Assembly: GCA_005772955.1 (NCBI GenBank)
Contig: SXID01000075.1
Location: 1-64,000 of the forward strand
Source: Planctomycetia bacterium
GTDB lineage: Bacteria; Planctomycetota; Planctomycetia; Gemmatales; Gemmataceae
DNA length: 64,000 nucleotides
Direction: 5' to 3'
The notes under the pieces are model-generated. The model was not told the DNA's origin. It did no database searches and saw nothing but the letters and a program-made list of their open reading frames with translations. Positions 24,015 through 33,015 of the stretch are shown here, in pieces (position 1 is the first letter of the stretch; the number at the start of each line of letters is the position of its first letter). The position numbers were made by a program, and so were the translations under genes.

Positions 24015-25601
24015 TCACCGGCTCGGCGGAGGAGCCTTGATTTTGCGACGCTCCTTCAGGTCGTACTTCTCGCCCGTGAGCACCTCCTCGTAATCCTTCT
24101 CGCCGTCCGGCTTCTTCTTCGTGTCGTAGAATGCGACCTTCGTGCGGCCAATCACCTCCGCGGTGGTGCCGGTCACGACGATCGCGGTGCCCTCGTCCAG
24201 CCCGATACCCAGGTACTGCGGGTACTGCTTCATCAGGCCGGTCATGTCGGCGGTGCGTTTGCGCGCGAAGAAGTGCTGATCGACCGCGCAGCCCGGAAGG
24301 TAGCCGAACCCGCGTTCGTAACCTTCAGCGGCCATCACGGTGTTGCCAAGCGGGTGCCCTCGCGGCATGAACTCACTCTGAATGCTCGCCCCAGCAGAAC
24401 TGCCGCCGATCACGCCGCCGCGGTCCAGCACCTCGCGGAACCGTTTTTGGGTCAGCGTGTCTTCATAGGAATCGACGAACCGCCACTGCCGACCGCCGCT
24501 GAACCACACGCCCTTCGCCTTCAACAGCACGTCGGAGAACTTCGGGTCGTCGGCTACCTTGCGGTCGCGGGTGTGCAGCGCGACCACGTTCTTTGCCCCG
24601 TACTTCTTGAGAATCTTTTCTTCCACCGATTCCGGCGCGAGCGGGTCTTCCATCGCGGTGGTGACGACCACGATTGTGGAATCTTCACCGCCCGCGAGTT
24701 CGATGAACTTCTTCCAGATGTCCGCGCTGGCGCCGCCCCCGCCGACGATCACGAGCGAGCCTTTCTTGACCTCCGCCGCGGGTGGGCGCGACGGCGGGAA
24801 CGACTCTTTCGCGGTGCGGTTGAGCGCGGCGCGCTGAAGCTGACAGAGATCAAGGAGCGACCCGGCCTTGTACTCATCGTTCGCGGCCGACTTGCCGGCG
24901 CCCTTCGCGACGTGAACGCTGACCGCTTCTTCGCCGATGACGCGAGCCACGCGTCCGCGAACCACGACGCCCGCGCCGTCGGGGATGCGCAGCCCGACGT
25001 AGGCGGGCCGTTCGGCGATCGCCGCGTTCAACCGTTCCTTTGGGTCGATAATGAAGCCCGGTAGCAGCCCGAAAGCTTCGACGGGTTTCTCTTCGCCGCC
25101 CGCGAACGCGAGACCGCCGATCATGCCCGCGCCGCCGGCCGCGCTGCCGATCACCCCGCCACGCGTGTGGAGTTTCTTCAACTCCTTCTCGAAAAGCGTT
25201 CCGCGATACGCATTCAGGACGCGATCCGTGTGCCCGTTCACGAACCACACGGCGGTGGCGTCCGCGAGCGGCTTGACGAAGTCCGGGTCGTTCGCCTTCT
25301 TCGGGTCGCGCGTGTGAAGTACGACCACGGACGCGGGCTTCATGTCTTCCCACACTTTCACGAACGGTTCGACGGTCTTGGCGTCGTCGGCGGTGGCGAG
25401 CGCGGTGGGGATCACGACGATCTTCGCCTTGTCTTTGCCGGCGAGGTCGAAGAACGCCTTGCTCACGTCCTTCGGCAGGTTCTTGCCGCCGGTAAGCACG
25501 AGCGGTCCCGGTAGCCCACGCGGGTCGAGCGGGGTGGGGTCCGCGGCGCTCAGGTGCGGCGCCGCGAGCGCCACAATGAGTAGAGGGAGAAGGTGACGCA
25601 T
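24015..25601 (-). CDS. Two-domain cyanophycinase-like protein (peptidase family S51)
   Basis: A 528-residue protein with a signal peptide (HLLPLLIVALAAPHLSA), hence exported. It contains two S51-type domains in tandem (about 30-270 and 275-515). Each has the VLTGGK/LVIVGGG opening, the VVLHTRD/VALHTRD strand, VWFVNGH/VWFSGGRQ and a GGVIG nucleophile loop. The second domain has GGSSAGAS with the catalytic serine; the first has GSAAGGAG, with alanine in that position. Family members cleave cyanophycin or small peptides. Only the second domain is expected to be active. The start is at the signal peptide; a 42-residue upstream extension is unlikely. Confidence 0.85.
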   Translation of the reverse strand: MRHLLPLLIVALAAPHLSAADPTPLDPRGLPGPLVLTGGKNLPKDVSKAFFDLAGKDKAKIVVIPTALATADDAKTVEPFVKVWEDMKPASVVVLHTRDPKKANDPDFVKPLADATAVWFVNGHTDRVLNAYRGTLFEKELKKLHTRGGVIGSAAGGAGMIGGLAFAGGEEKPVEAFGLLPGFIIDPKERLNAAIAERPAYVGLRIPDGAGVVVRGRVARVIGEEAVSVHVAKGAGKSAANDEYKAGSLLDLCQLQRAALNRTAKESFPPSRPPAAEVKKGSLVIVGGGGASADIWKKFIELAGGEDSTIVVVTTAMEDPLAPESVEEKILKKYGAKNVVALHTRDRKVADDPKFSDVLLKAKGVWFSGGRQWRFVDSYEDTLTQKRFREVLDRGGVIGGSSAGASIQSEFMPRGHPLGNTVMAAEGYERGFGYLPGCAVDQHFFARKRTADMTGLMKQYPQYLGIGLDEGTAIVVTGTTAEVIGRTKVAFYDTKKKPDGEKDYEEVLTGEKYDLKERRKIKAPPPSR

Positions 25602-25624
25602 GAAGGTTCTCCGAGGGTGGTGAT

Positions 25625-27268
25625 TCAAGCGCGACGTTTTGCGGTTTTCGGCAGGCCGGTCACACCAGGGCGCACGCGAAGTTTGCGCACTACCGGCGCC
25701 GCGATCGGGTTGCCGCCAAGCGAACACGACGCAAGATCCGGCAGCACGGACGGGTCGCCCAAGTTCTTCGGCCCGACCTTCAAGCCATTGTCGTTCAGGT
25801 CCAGTTGAATCAGGTTGCGCATCGCGGGGGCACCAACCAGCGCCGCGACCGCCGTGTCAGAGAGTTTACAGCCTTTAAGGGCGAGCCGGCGGAGCGAAGC
25901 GAACTTGGGAGCCGCGAGCTTCTTCGCGGCGGTCGCACCCACCGGGCACCCGGACAGGTCGAGGTGCCGCAGATCCGGCATGTTCAGCTTCGCGAGGAAC
26001 TGGTCGAGGTGCGCCGGAGTCAGCCCGTTGTAGTCGAGTGGGCAAGCCAGTTGCAGTGCGCGAACCCCGCGCAGCGCCGGGTTCGCCGCGAGCGCTGACA
26101 GCCCGGTTGCGCTGAGCGCGCCGCCGGACAGGTCGAGGTGTTGGAGGCTGGTGAATCGCTTGCACGCGGTGATCGTTTTAACTTCCGACCGCGCAAGTGA
26201 GTTCTGGGAGAGGTTCAGGATTCGGAGCGATGAGGCCCACGGCGCGCAGGCGAGATTATCGACGAACGCTCCGGTCCCACACCGGGCGAGGCTCAGAACG
26301 CTCAGCGCAAACCCCATCGCGGCGACGAGCGAGTTGGACCGCGTACCGACGAAGTTCCCGTCGTCACAGACGAGTTTCGTGAGCGCCGGGAACGTACGTG
26401 TGCGGGAGAACGCTTCCCACGCGGACTCGGTGAAGTCGTTGCGCGACAGGTCGAGCGTGTGCAAGCGCGGGAACGCCGGCAGGTGCGTGAACGCCTCAAA
26501 CGTGTTGGATGGCAGTCCGTCGTCGAGTGTCAGCGCCGGCAGACGTCGGAACCAGTCCGCACTCGCCAGGGCGCGCAGCCCGGCGGGCGAGATCGCGTGG
26601 CACGTCAGAGAGAACCATTCCAGGTTGCTCCACGGCGCGTTCGCCAGAGATTCGCACCCCACATCGCTGCACGTGACCGCCAGCGACAGCCCACGCAGGT
26701 TCCGCAGGTGCCGACACCCGGCCAGCGCCTTCGCCACCGTGTCCGCTTCGTCCTCGGTCGTGTCGAGCTGCACCGTGAGGTGCGATAACCCCACGAGCAC
26801 TGGTTGCTTGAGCAACGCGACCAGTTGCGCGGTGGTGACGTAGCGCACGACGAGCCAACGCGTCGGCAGCGCGTCGAACGCACGCTCCAGCGCCGACGCC
26901 AGGCCACGCATCGCCTTCACGCCATACCGCTCGTAGCCGTCGAACTCAAGGAACCGGGGGAACCCGCGGTGCGATTGCCACCACCATAGCGGGCCGCCGT
27001 CCACAGACAACCCGCCGGGGAAAGTCGGCCGCGGGCCGGGCGCGTGCGTCTTGAGCCACAGCCGCAGTTCCTCGTCGCGGTCGATGAGTGCCGGGTATTC
27101 CGGGTCGTTCGGTTCGGTCGTCGCGAGCCGACACTGCGTGCGGACGAACTCGCCTTCCTCGGTGCGGCCGTTCTCTTGAAGCCAGTCAGCGTATGCGAGG
27201 CGCGCGGTGTCGTCGTCCGGGTTGCGGGCGATCGCGCGGAACAGGGCGAGTTCGTCGGGGTCGATCAT
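25625..27268 (-). CDS. TIGR02996 domain protein with leucine-rich repeats
   Basis: A 547-residue cytoplasmic protein. The first 50 residues (DPDELALFRAIARNPDDD, then TARLAYADWLQENGRTEEGE) are the TIGR02996 repeat-companion domain common in Gemmata. Leucine-rich repeats follow, for example LHTLDLSRNDFTESAWEAF, LQHLDLSGGALSATGLSAL, LRHLDLSGCPVGATAAKKL, LRRLALKGCKLSDTAVAAL and LIQLDLNDNGLKVGPK. It is probably a protein-binding surface; partners are unknown. Large expanded families of this type exist in the group. Confidence 0.88.
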   Translation of the reverse strand: MIDPDELALFRAIARNPDDDTARLAYADWLQENGRTEEGEFVRTQCRLATTEPNDPEYPALIDRDEELRLWLKTHAPGPRPTFPGGLSVDGGPLWWWQSHRGFPRFLEFDGYERYGVKAMRGLASALERAFDALPTRWLVVRYVTTAQLVALLKQPVLVGLSHLTVQLDTTEDEADTVAKALAGCRHLRNLRGLSLAVTCSDVGCESLANAPWSNLEWFSLTCHAISPAGLRALASADWFRRLPALTLDDGLPSNTFEAFTHLPAFPRLHTLDLSRNDFTESAWEAFSRTRTFPALTKLVCDDGNFVGTRSNSLVAAMGFALSVLSLARCGTGAFVDNLACAPWASSLRILNLSQNSLARSEVKTITACKRFTSLQHLDLSGGALSATGLSALAANPALRGVRALQLACPLDYNGLTPAHLDQFLAKLNMPDLRHLDLSGCPVGATAAKKLAAPKFASLRRLALKGCKLSDTAVAALVGAPAMRNLIQLDLNDNGLKVGPKNLGDPSVLPDLASCSLGGNPIAAPVVRKLRVRPGVTGLPKTAKRRA

Positions 27269-27289
27269 GCGGCGCGGTCAGTGGCTCTT

Positions 27290-27345
27290 GGTTTTCACCC
27301 CAAAGGGTGTGACATAACTCAGGGCAACGCCCTTCGGCTTCAATC
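27290..27345. repeat. Possible dispersed repeat fragment
   Basis: The stretch TTTTCACCCCAAAGGGTGTG followed by CAGGGCAACGCCCTTCGG contains two short self-complementary parts and resembles short intergenic repeats I associate with planctomycete genomes. Only one copy is in the window, so this rests on recollection. Confidence 0.3.
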
Positions 27346-27374
27346 TCGCCCCAACCTCCTTCTTGGGTTAAAGG

Positions 27375-27782
27375 TTATTTCTTCTCTCCCTGCGGAAACA
27401 GTTCCACCGGTTTGCGATCGGGAGTGGACAGATCCACGCCAACAAACACGCCCTCGGCGGAGGTCACGTGAATCGTCTCCGCGCCGCGTTCGGCGTGGAC
27501 CTCGATGTAAACGGTCATCGACGTGCGCCCGACTCGCGTGACACTTGTCTCGAAGCGAACCACGTCGCCGACCAGCACCGGTTTCTTGAACTCGACGCGA
27601 TTGATCGCGACCGTGACGAACGACGCATTCGGGTTGCCGCCGCGGAGCTGTAACTCTCGCTGCGCGGTGATCGCGCCTGCAAGGTCGATGTACGACAGCA
27701 GCACGCCGCCGAAGATGGTCCCGTGCCGGTTAGTGTCCTTCGGCATCATCGGTATCTGAATGGCAACGTAGGGCTGAGACAT
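27375..27782 (-). CDS. Acyl-CoA thioesterase (hotdog fold, YciA-like)
   Basis: A 135-residue protein. The motif NRHGTIFGGVLLSYIDLAGAI (residues about 17-37; key residues G-IFGG and D) followed by VGDVVRFETSVTRVGRTSM is the standard hotdog thioesterase pattern, with Asp as the probable catalytic acid. It would hydrolyse acyl-CoA in the cytoplasm. The start at MSQPYV is chosen because alignment with the family begins there; an upstream extension of 38 residues is not conserved in type. It stands alone, 106 bases before the LRR gene. Confidence 0.87.
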   Translation of the reverse strand: MSQPYVAIQIPMMPKDTNRHGTIFGGVLLSYIDLAGAITAQRELQLRGGNPNASFVTVAINRVEFKKPVLVGDVVRFETSVTRVGRTSMTVYIEVHAERGAETIHVTSAEGVFVGVDLSTPDRKPVELFPQGEKK

Positions 27783-27853
27783 CGGCGACCTCGCGTGACG
27801 GGCATTGCGGGTAGAATGCGGATCGCACCGCGACGCGAACAGGGGGACGCACG

Positions 27854-28135
27854 ATGACCGAAGAGGAGTGGGGGAAGTGTTGCGAACCAAAACCAATATT
27901 GGGGTTTCTGCCAGGCAAGGTGAGGGACCGGAAAATGCGGCTCTTCGCGTGTGTACTTACTCGTCGGTGTCCGGGCTTTCTTGCCGATGAGGGACGTAAG
28001 TGCGGTGTGAAACTCGCTGAGCAGTACACGGACGGAATGTCGCATGACGAGGAGAGACGCGTTCACGCACCCGGCGGTTGCCAGGACACATCGACACGCG
28101 CGTGTGGCGGGTTCGCAGACGCCATCATCTGCTGA
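27854..28135 (+). pseudogene. Truncated copy of a Gemmata paralogous family (MTEEEW type)
   Basis: The first ~60 residues (MTEEEWGKCCEPKPILGFLP, then GKVRDRKMRLFACVLTRRCP and KLAEQYTDGM) resemble the N-terminus of a large Gemmata protein family that usually reads MTE.EWL...P..ML.FL.GK.SDRKLRLFA..CCRR. After DGM the similarity stops, and the frame runs into the 3' end of the convergent kinase gene. It is probably a decayed or truncated copy. A second decayed copy lies at 62740-63313. Confidence 0.6.
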
Positions 28136-31100
28136 TACGCCCCGCGCGCGTACTCGCCCAACTGCGGCAGGTCCATCAACGTCAACTGCGGATACTCGCG
28201 ATAGAAACAGATGTCGTCCGGCAAGTGCGCGGAGACGAACTCCGTTCCTGGCAGCGCGATACTCGCGAGTTCCTTCAAGCGATCGCCGTCCGGTCCGGGC
28301 GGGGCGCCCAAGACCACCATCTCGGAGAGCGGCGAGAACACGCTGGGGCCCAGTTGCGGCGCAGCCTCCTCGAACGCCTCACCCAACAACGGTTGCGCGC
28401 TCCCGTTCTCGGTCCTCGAGTTGAAGAACACCGTCGCCGGGTCGGAGTGGTCGAGCTTTGCGTCGAGGAACTCACGAGCCTTGTTCAGCAGCATCTCGCG
28501 GAACACCGACCCCTTCTCCACGGGTTTGAGGCACACGTTCCCCAACCCGCGGAACTTTCGGGTGATGTCCTTCTGGAGCGACCGGTCGAACGCCAGGAGG
28601 TCGGCCGGCGCCAGCGCTGCCAGGAACTGGTCAGCGGCCTCGTCCAGGTCCTTGCACCCGTCCGGAAGGATCAACTTGCCCGGTGCGCCGTCCGCGTCAC
28701 CCGGTCCGCCGATATTCCCCAACTCGGCGTGCATATCAGTCAGTGTGGACCGGCAGAAATTGATCTCTCGCAAATACTCCGGCGCGTTACCGGACATCCG
28801 GTGGAACACCGACAGCGCCAAATCCAACATGTGCAGTTGCAACCGCTTCTTGGCATACGTGCGGAGTAGGTCGACCACCTCGGCCGCATTCGCCCGGCGC
28901 CCCGCCAGCGCGCCGAGGCCGGTGCCACCCAAGCTACCGATCGCGTGGAGCAGACGCGTGTAGATCGAGCGTACCTCCTTATCGAGATCGACCCGCACCG
29001 ACTCCAGCGCATCGACCTGCCCCTTCAGCCGCTCGCTGATCTGCCGCACCGCTTCCTCAGCGCCGGGCAACCGGTACTGCGGCACCTCCAGAAACGTCGC
29101 GGCCATCACCGAAACTTGCCCCTCAGTTTCCTTCGCAAGCTCCTCGAACCGGGCGCTCATCGCCACACGGAACGAACACGGGAGCAAGCCGTTCTCGGTG
29201 TCCGGTTTGCCAACCAACTTGATGAGTTGAGCAAGGACGTTGCACGCGGACGTGGGGTCCATCCGGCCGCCAGACGGGGTGCGCAGCGGATCGATGAACG
29301 CATCGAACACGCGGTCTGGGTCTTCGCACAGCGCCGCGTGCGCAACGTCCCGGAGAGCCTCGACGATGGCGTCGAACGACAACTTGCGTTCCGCCCACTG
29401 TTCCGTCAGCCACCCGGCGATGTGTTCGCGCAGGTGCCCCGCGTCCTTCCCGCTCCAGTTATGGAGTTGCCGCTGCGCGAACCGCCTCGTCGCGGACGCG
29501 AGCACCTCCGGACGCGGCCAACACAACCGGAACAAGCCGAACGTTTGGCAGGTGGGTGTATCGACCGGGTACGCGTTGCGGTACGCGTCGCGTCTTTCGT
29601 CTGCCACGCGCCCGACCGGCGTGAACAGTTCGTGGAACAGCGCGCGGGCGGCCGCCGCGAGCACTGGGCGCGACGCGATCGCGTCGGTCCCCTTCGGCAA
29701 TTGCGAAATCACAGTGCGCGCAAACGGCGGGTCGCCGTCGATGATCGGCGCCTCGGACTTGTCGAACACCGTGGCATACCGTGTCTTCTTCGACTGAAAG
29801 TGATGTAACTCAGCGAGTGCAGCGTAGGTGTTCGCCATCGCGTTTGAACGCGGCGCGAACGCGTCAGCGGGTGGCACAAAGAACATTCCGACCACTTCGG
29901 GGCGTACGTACCCGACCTGTCTCATTTCGTGGCGCACAAGGTACGCCACGTCGAGGAACATGCCGCTGCCGGTCCCGCCCGCGAGGCACGCGACGATGTA
30001 GACACGCGGTCGGTTGGTCCGCAGCCCACGCTTCGTGACCTTGTCCGCCTGTAACAGCGGAGCGTCGGTCAAGAACGTCTCGATCTCTTGGCGAACGCGC
30101 TGGACGATGGTGTGGTAGTGGTCAAACAGCGCAAGCCGACCGAACGCCCGCACACCGGCGGCCGGCCCGGGGTTACGCGGAAGTTTGTAGAGCAATCCTG
30201 ACGGCATCCACTGTTCAACTGGAGGCAGCGTGTCCCGCTGCATGTAGTGGGTCGCACGGTTCAACCGGGCGGGGACCACCTCGCGCGCCGTGAGCGCCCC
30301 GGGGTTGTCCGGGGCCGGCACCGCAGCGCCTGGGTCCGGGTCCGTGTCGATGTAAAGGATGCGCACGTTCGGCACGCGCTCACTCGAAATGTATCGCTCT
30401 GTAATCACCCGCTTCAAGTGTTCCGCTACCCGATACCCGGTATGACCAATGGCAACGACGAGCGCCGGGAACAGCGAGCCGTCGCCGGACTTCTCCGGCG
30501 GGGCGATGTCCAAGGTGCCCATCCGCCCGGTCTGAAGGACGACGGACCGGGTGAGCGTCTGTGCGGGATTCTGTGTGGTCGAGGTGCAAGGGGTCACGAA
30601 CCGAATGCCGGAGTTGGATGGGACGAACCCTGGCAGCGGCGAGCCGTTCACGCTCTGGCCAGGTTTCACGAGTGGCGGCAAGTGTGTTGGTGGCGGGGTC
30701 TGCTCGTGGTTCGACGCTGCGGGCGCGGACCCCAGCCGGCCCGACCCACTGGCCACGCGAGTCGCCTGGATTGAATCGGTCAGCGCGTGCCCGGCTGGGT
30801 TGGGCATGGTCGCCGCACCGGACTCCGGCGTGCTGCGAGCCGGGCGTGGACCGGGCGTTGGCGGAGTCGCCTGTGGGGTAACCGATGCTTGAGGCGACCC
30901 ACTCGTCTTCAGCGCGTGAATCAGTTCGCTGCAGGTCGGCCACCGATCATTCGGTTTTTTCGAGAGCGCGCGTCCGATCAGCGCGCGGTCGTTAAGCGGC
31001 AGCGCACTCAACTCCGGTGTGCCGTTGATGTGCTGCATGAGCAACTGGCGGGTGTTCGCGCCGTTGAACGGCCGGCGCCCGGTCAACAACTCTTGGAACA

Positions 31101-31725
31101 CGATCGCGAGACTGTACTGGTCGGAGAACCTGGACACCCAGCCCTCGAAGGTCTCCGGTGCCGCGTACACCGGCGTGACACCCCCCGTGACGGTCGCACG
31201 CACACCTTCCAATACCTTCGCCAATCCAAAGTCGGCAACCTTTACGTGGTTGAAGACCAGGAACAGGTTTTGAGGCTTAACGTCGAGGTGCTGAATCTGA
31301 TAGTGGTTGTTCATCAGATCAAGACCTTCTGCGGTTTCCTCCAGATACCGCAGAAGCTCCTCGCGCGGGATGCCCTGAAGCCCCTGCCCGCGACACTCGC
31401 GGTACCGGTCCCAGAGGTTGCGGTCGGCCAGTTCCATCACGATAATGAGTTGGCCGTCGATGACCCTGAACTGTTCGAGCGTGAGGATGTACGGGTGGCG
31501 GATAAGTTTTACCCGCTCCAGTGCCTTGAGTTCCTGCTCGGCCGGGCGGCTGTCCTCGTTCATTGCTTCGAGGTCACCGAAAACGAACTTGACCGCCTTG
31601 AGCATCCCGCCCGGCGCTTCGACCTTCCACACCTCACCGAACCCGCCGCGACCGAGTCGTTCAATCAGTCGATACCCGTCAAGCGGGGCTGGGAGTTCTT
31701 CGTGGCTGACCAAGCGAACCGACAT
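28063..31725 (-). CDS. Serine/threonine kinase fused to a tubulin-like domain
   Basis: A 1220-residue protein. Residues 18-275 form a Hanks-type kinase: glycine loop GRGGFGEV (25-32), Lys in KAVKF (46), HLDVKPQN (146-153), DFG (165-167) and APE (189-191). The catalytic loop has HLD instead of HRD. A Pro/Ser/Thr-rich linker covers 275-415. From about 416 a tubulin/FtsZ-like domain begins: FPALVVAIGHTGYRV, an ILYIDTDPDPGA strand, and the GTP-phosphate loop GGTGSG (583-588), followed by about 600 mostly helical residues. No membrane helix or signal is seen. I start at the ATG 31725 because the frame upstream of it is antisense to the ASCH gene. It may couple phosphorylation to a GTP-binding filament. 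Confidence 0.85.
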   Translation of the reverse strand: MSVRLVSHEELPAPLDGYRLIERLGRGGFGEVWKVEAPGGMLKAVKFVFGDLEAMNEDSRPAEQELKALERVKLIRHPYILTLEQFRVIDGQLIIVMELADRNLWDRYRECRGQGLQGIPREELLRYLEETAEGLDLMNNHYQIQHLDVKPQNLFLVFNHVKVADFGLAKVLEGVRATVTGGVTPVYAAPETFEGWVSRFSDQYSLAIVFQELLTGRRPFNGANTRQLLMQHINGTPELSALPLNDRALIGRALSKKPNDRWPTCSELIHALKTSGSPQASVTPQATPPTPGPRPARSTPESGAATMPNPAGHALTDSIQATRVASGSGRLGSAPAASNHEQTPPPTHLPPLVKPGQSVNGSPLPGFVPSNSGIRFVTPCTSTTQNPAQTLTRSVVLQTGRMGTLDIAPPEKSGDGSLFPALVVAIGHTGYRVAEHLKRVITERYISSERVPNVRILYIDTDPDPGAAVPAPDNPGALTAREVVPARLNRATHYMQRDTLPPVEQWMPSGLLYKLPRNPGPAAGVRAFGRLALFDHYHTIVQRVRQEIETFLTDAPLLQADKVTKRGLRTNRPRVYIVACLAGGTGSGMFLDVAYLVRHEMRQVGYVRPEVVGMFFVPPADAFAPRSNAMANTYAALAELHHFQSKKTRYATVFDKSEAPIIDGDPPFARTVISQLPKGTDAIASRPVLAAAARALFHELFTPVGRVADERRDAYRNAYPVDTPTCQTFGLFRLCWPRPEVLASATRRFAQRQLHNWSGKDAGHLREHIAGWLTEQWAERKLSFDAIVEALRDVAHAALCEDPDRVFDAFIDPLRTPSGGRMDPTSACNVLAQLIKLVGKPDTENGLLPCSFRVAMSARFEELAKETEGQVSVMAATFLEVPQYRLPGAEEAVRQISERLKGQVDALESVRVDLDKEVRSIYTRLLHAIGSLGGTGLGALAGRRANAAEVVDLLRTYAKKRLQLHMLDLALSVFHRMSGNAPEYLREINFCRSTLTDMHAELGNIGGPGDADGAPGKLILPDGCKDLDEAADQFLAALAPADLLAFDRSLQKDITRKFRGLGNVCLKPVEKGSVFREMLLNKAREFLDAKLDHSDPATVFFNSRTENGSAQPLLGEAFEEAAPQLGPSVFSPLSEMVVLGAPPGPDGDRLKELASIALPGTEFVSAHLPDDICFYREYPQLTLMDLPQLGEYARGAYQQMMASANPPHARVDVSWQPPGA

Positions 31726-31837
31726 GACGGGAATCGTCTCTCGAGGGCGTGACCGCACCCGCCGGCCGAGTTTCGGCGCGGACGGTCCCAAGTTGGGGGC
31801 TACTACTCTGTAGTTCAGGCTGTGAGGTTTGGCAACA

Positions 31838-32308
31838 ATGAGGAAGTCCGACTCAAACTCCGTTCGCGCCACACATGAACGCCTTCCCTCGCCGGGACAA
31901 TTCCTTGCGATTTCCGTGAAGCAACCGTGGGCCGCACTCCTTGTTGCCGGCGTGAAAACGGTCGAGGTCCGCACCTGGCGAACCCGCAAGCACGGGCCGA
32001 TTCTGATCCATGCGGCGAAAATTCCCGACAACCGCCCCGAAGGTTGGGCGCTAATTACCACGCCAACACTCAAGGAACTCGCACGCCTCCAAGGCGGGAT
32101 CATCGGGGTCGCGAACCTCACCACGTGCCTAAAATACAGCACCCCGGAGGTATTTGCGAAGGCGGAGGACGCGCACCGAAACGCGCCCGACTGGTTCCGC
32201 GAAGGGGGACTTTACGGGTTCGTGTTCCAAGATGCCCGCCCGATCGCGTATCATGCCTGCCCCGGACGGACATTATTCTTCACGGTGGAAGGAATCACCC
32301 TCTTATGA
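31838..32308 (+). CDS. ASCH domain protein
   Basis: A 156-residue protein. FLAISVKQPWAALLVAGVKT followed by VEVRTWRTRKHGPILIHAAK is the ASCH signature (beta strand, then the G.K..E.R.W motif with Lys and Arg lining an RNA-binding groove). ASCH domains bind RNA or modified nucleotides. The stop overlaps the start of mfnB by four bases (ATGA), implying coupled translation. The ATG at 31838, preceded by GAGG, was preferred to a TTG three codons earlier. It is divergent from the kinase-tubulin gene, 112 bases away. Confidence 0.82.
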   Translation: MRKSDSNSVRATHERLPSPGQFLAISVKQPWAALLVAGVKTVEVRTWRTRKHGPILIHAAKIPDNRPEGWALITTPTLKELARLQGGIIGVANLTTCLKYSTPEVFAKAEDAHRNAPDWFREGGLYGFVFQDARPIAYHACPGRTLFFTVEGITLL

Positions 32309-33015
32309 GCACCACGCCCGGACTGTTGGTCAGCGTGCGGTCGGCAGACGAAGTCGCGGCCGCGATCGAAGGCGGCGCCGATCTGATCGACGTAAAAGAA
32401 CCCGCAAAAGGTCCTCTCGCCGCGGCCGAAGCGGAGGTCGTCGCGGCCGTCATCGACGCCGTTGACGCTCGCGTCTCGGTCAGCGCCGCACTCGGCGAAT
32501 GGTCCCCCAACGCCATCACCGAAGCACACTGGCACCTCGAACTGCCGCTTCAGTACGTGAAGTGGGGACTCGCCGGGTACGCGCCCGCGCCCGGTTGGGG
32601 CGAAGACCTGCTCGACACACGGCGCGAACTACCGATCGGTACGGAGATGGTCGCGGTGGCGTATGCGGACTGGGAGCGGGCGAAGTCGGTGCCACCCGCC
32701 GAGGTCGCGAAGTTCGCAAAACGGTTCCGCTTCAAAGCGTTCCTGCTCGACACGTGGGGCAAAGACGGCAAGACACTGCTCGACTTCATGACCGCGAAGG
32801 AAATCGCCGGCCTCGTGGACAGCATGAAACGCGTGTCCACAACGGTGTCCATCGGCGGTTCAATCCGGCCGGAGCAGATCAAGCAACTCAAGGGCGTAGC
32901 GCCAGATTACTTCGCGGTGCGGACCTCCGCGTGCGCCGCGGGCAAGCGCGACGGCGTGATCGACGCGACCCGCGTGCGGAAGTGGAAAGAAGTCCTCGCG
33001 GGGGTGAAGGTGTGA
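32305..33015 (+). CDS. mfnB: (5-formylfuran-3-yl)methyl phosphate synthase (MfnB)
   Basis: A 236-residue TIM-barrel protein. The opening LLVSVRSADEVAAAIEGGAD and then LIDVKEPAKGPLAA matches MfnB (DUF556), with Lys31 of DVKEP as the Schiff-base lysine; a second conserved lysine lies in LQYVKWGL, and DTWGKDGKTLLDFM and VSIGGSIRPEQI follow. MfnB joins two glyceraldehyde-3-phosphate molecules to make the furan of methanofuran. In planctomycetes and methylotrophs this serves the tetrahydromethanopterin/methanofuran C1 pathway. Other genes of that pathway are not in the window. Coupled to the ASCH gene upstream. Confidence 0.88.
   Translation: MSTTPGLLVSVRSADEVAAAIEGGADLIDVKEPAKGPLAAAEAEVVAAVIDAVDARVSVSAALGEWSPNAITEAHWHLELPLQYVKWGLAGYAPAPGWGEDLLDTRRELPIGTEMVAVAYADWERAKSVPPAEVAKFAKRFRFKAFLLDTWGKDGKTLLDFMTAKEIAGLVDSMKRVSTTVSIGGSIRPEQIKQLKGVAPDYFAVRTSACAAGKRDGVIDATRVRKWKEVLAGVKV

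Noticed and set aside
31726-32142. An N-terminal extension of the kinase-tubulin protein
   Set aside because: The extra 139 residues are antisense to the ASCH gene and precede a normal kinase N-terminus at MSVRLV.
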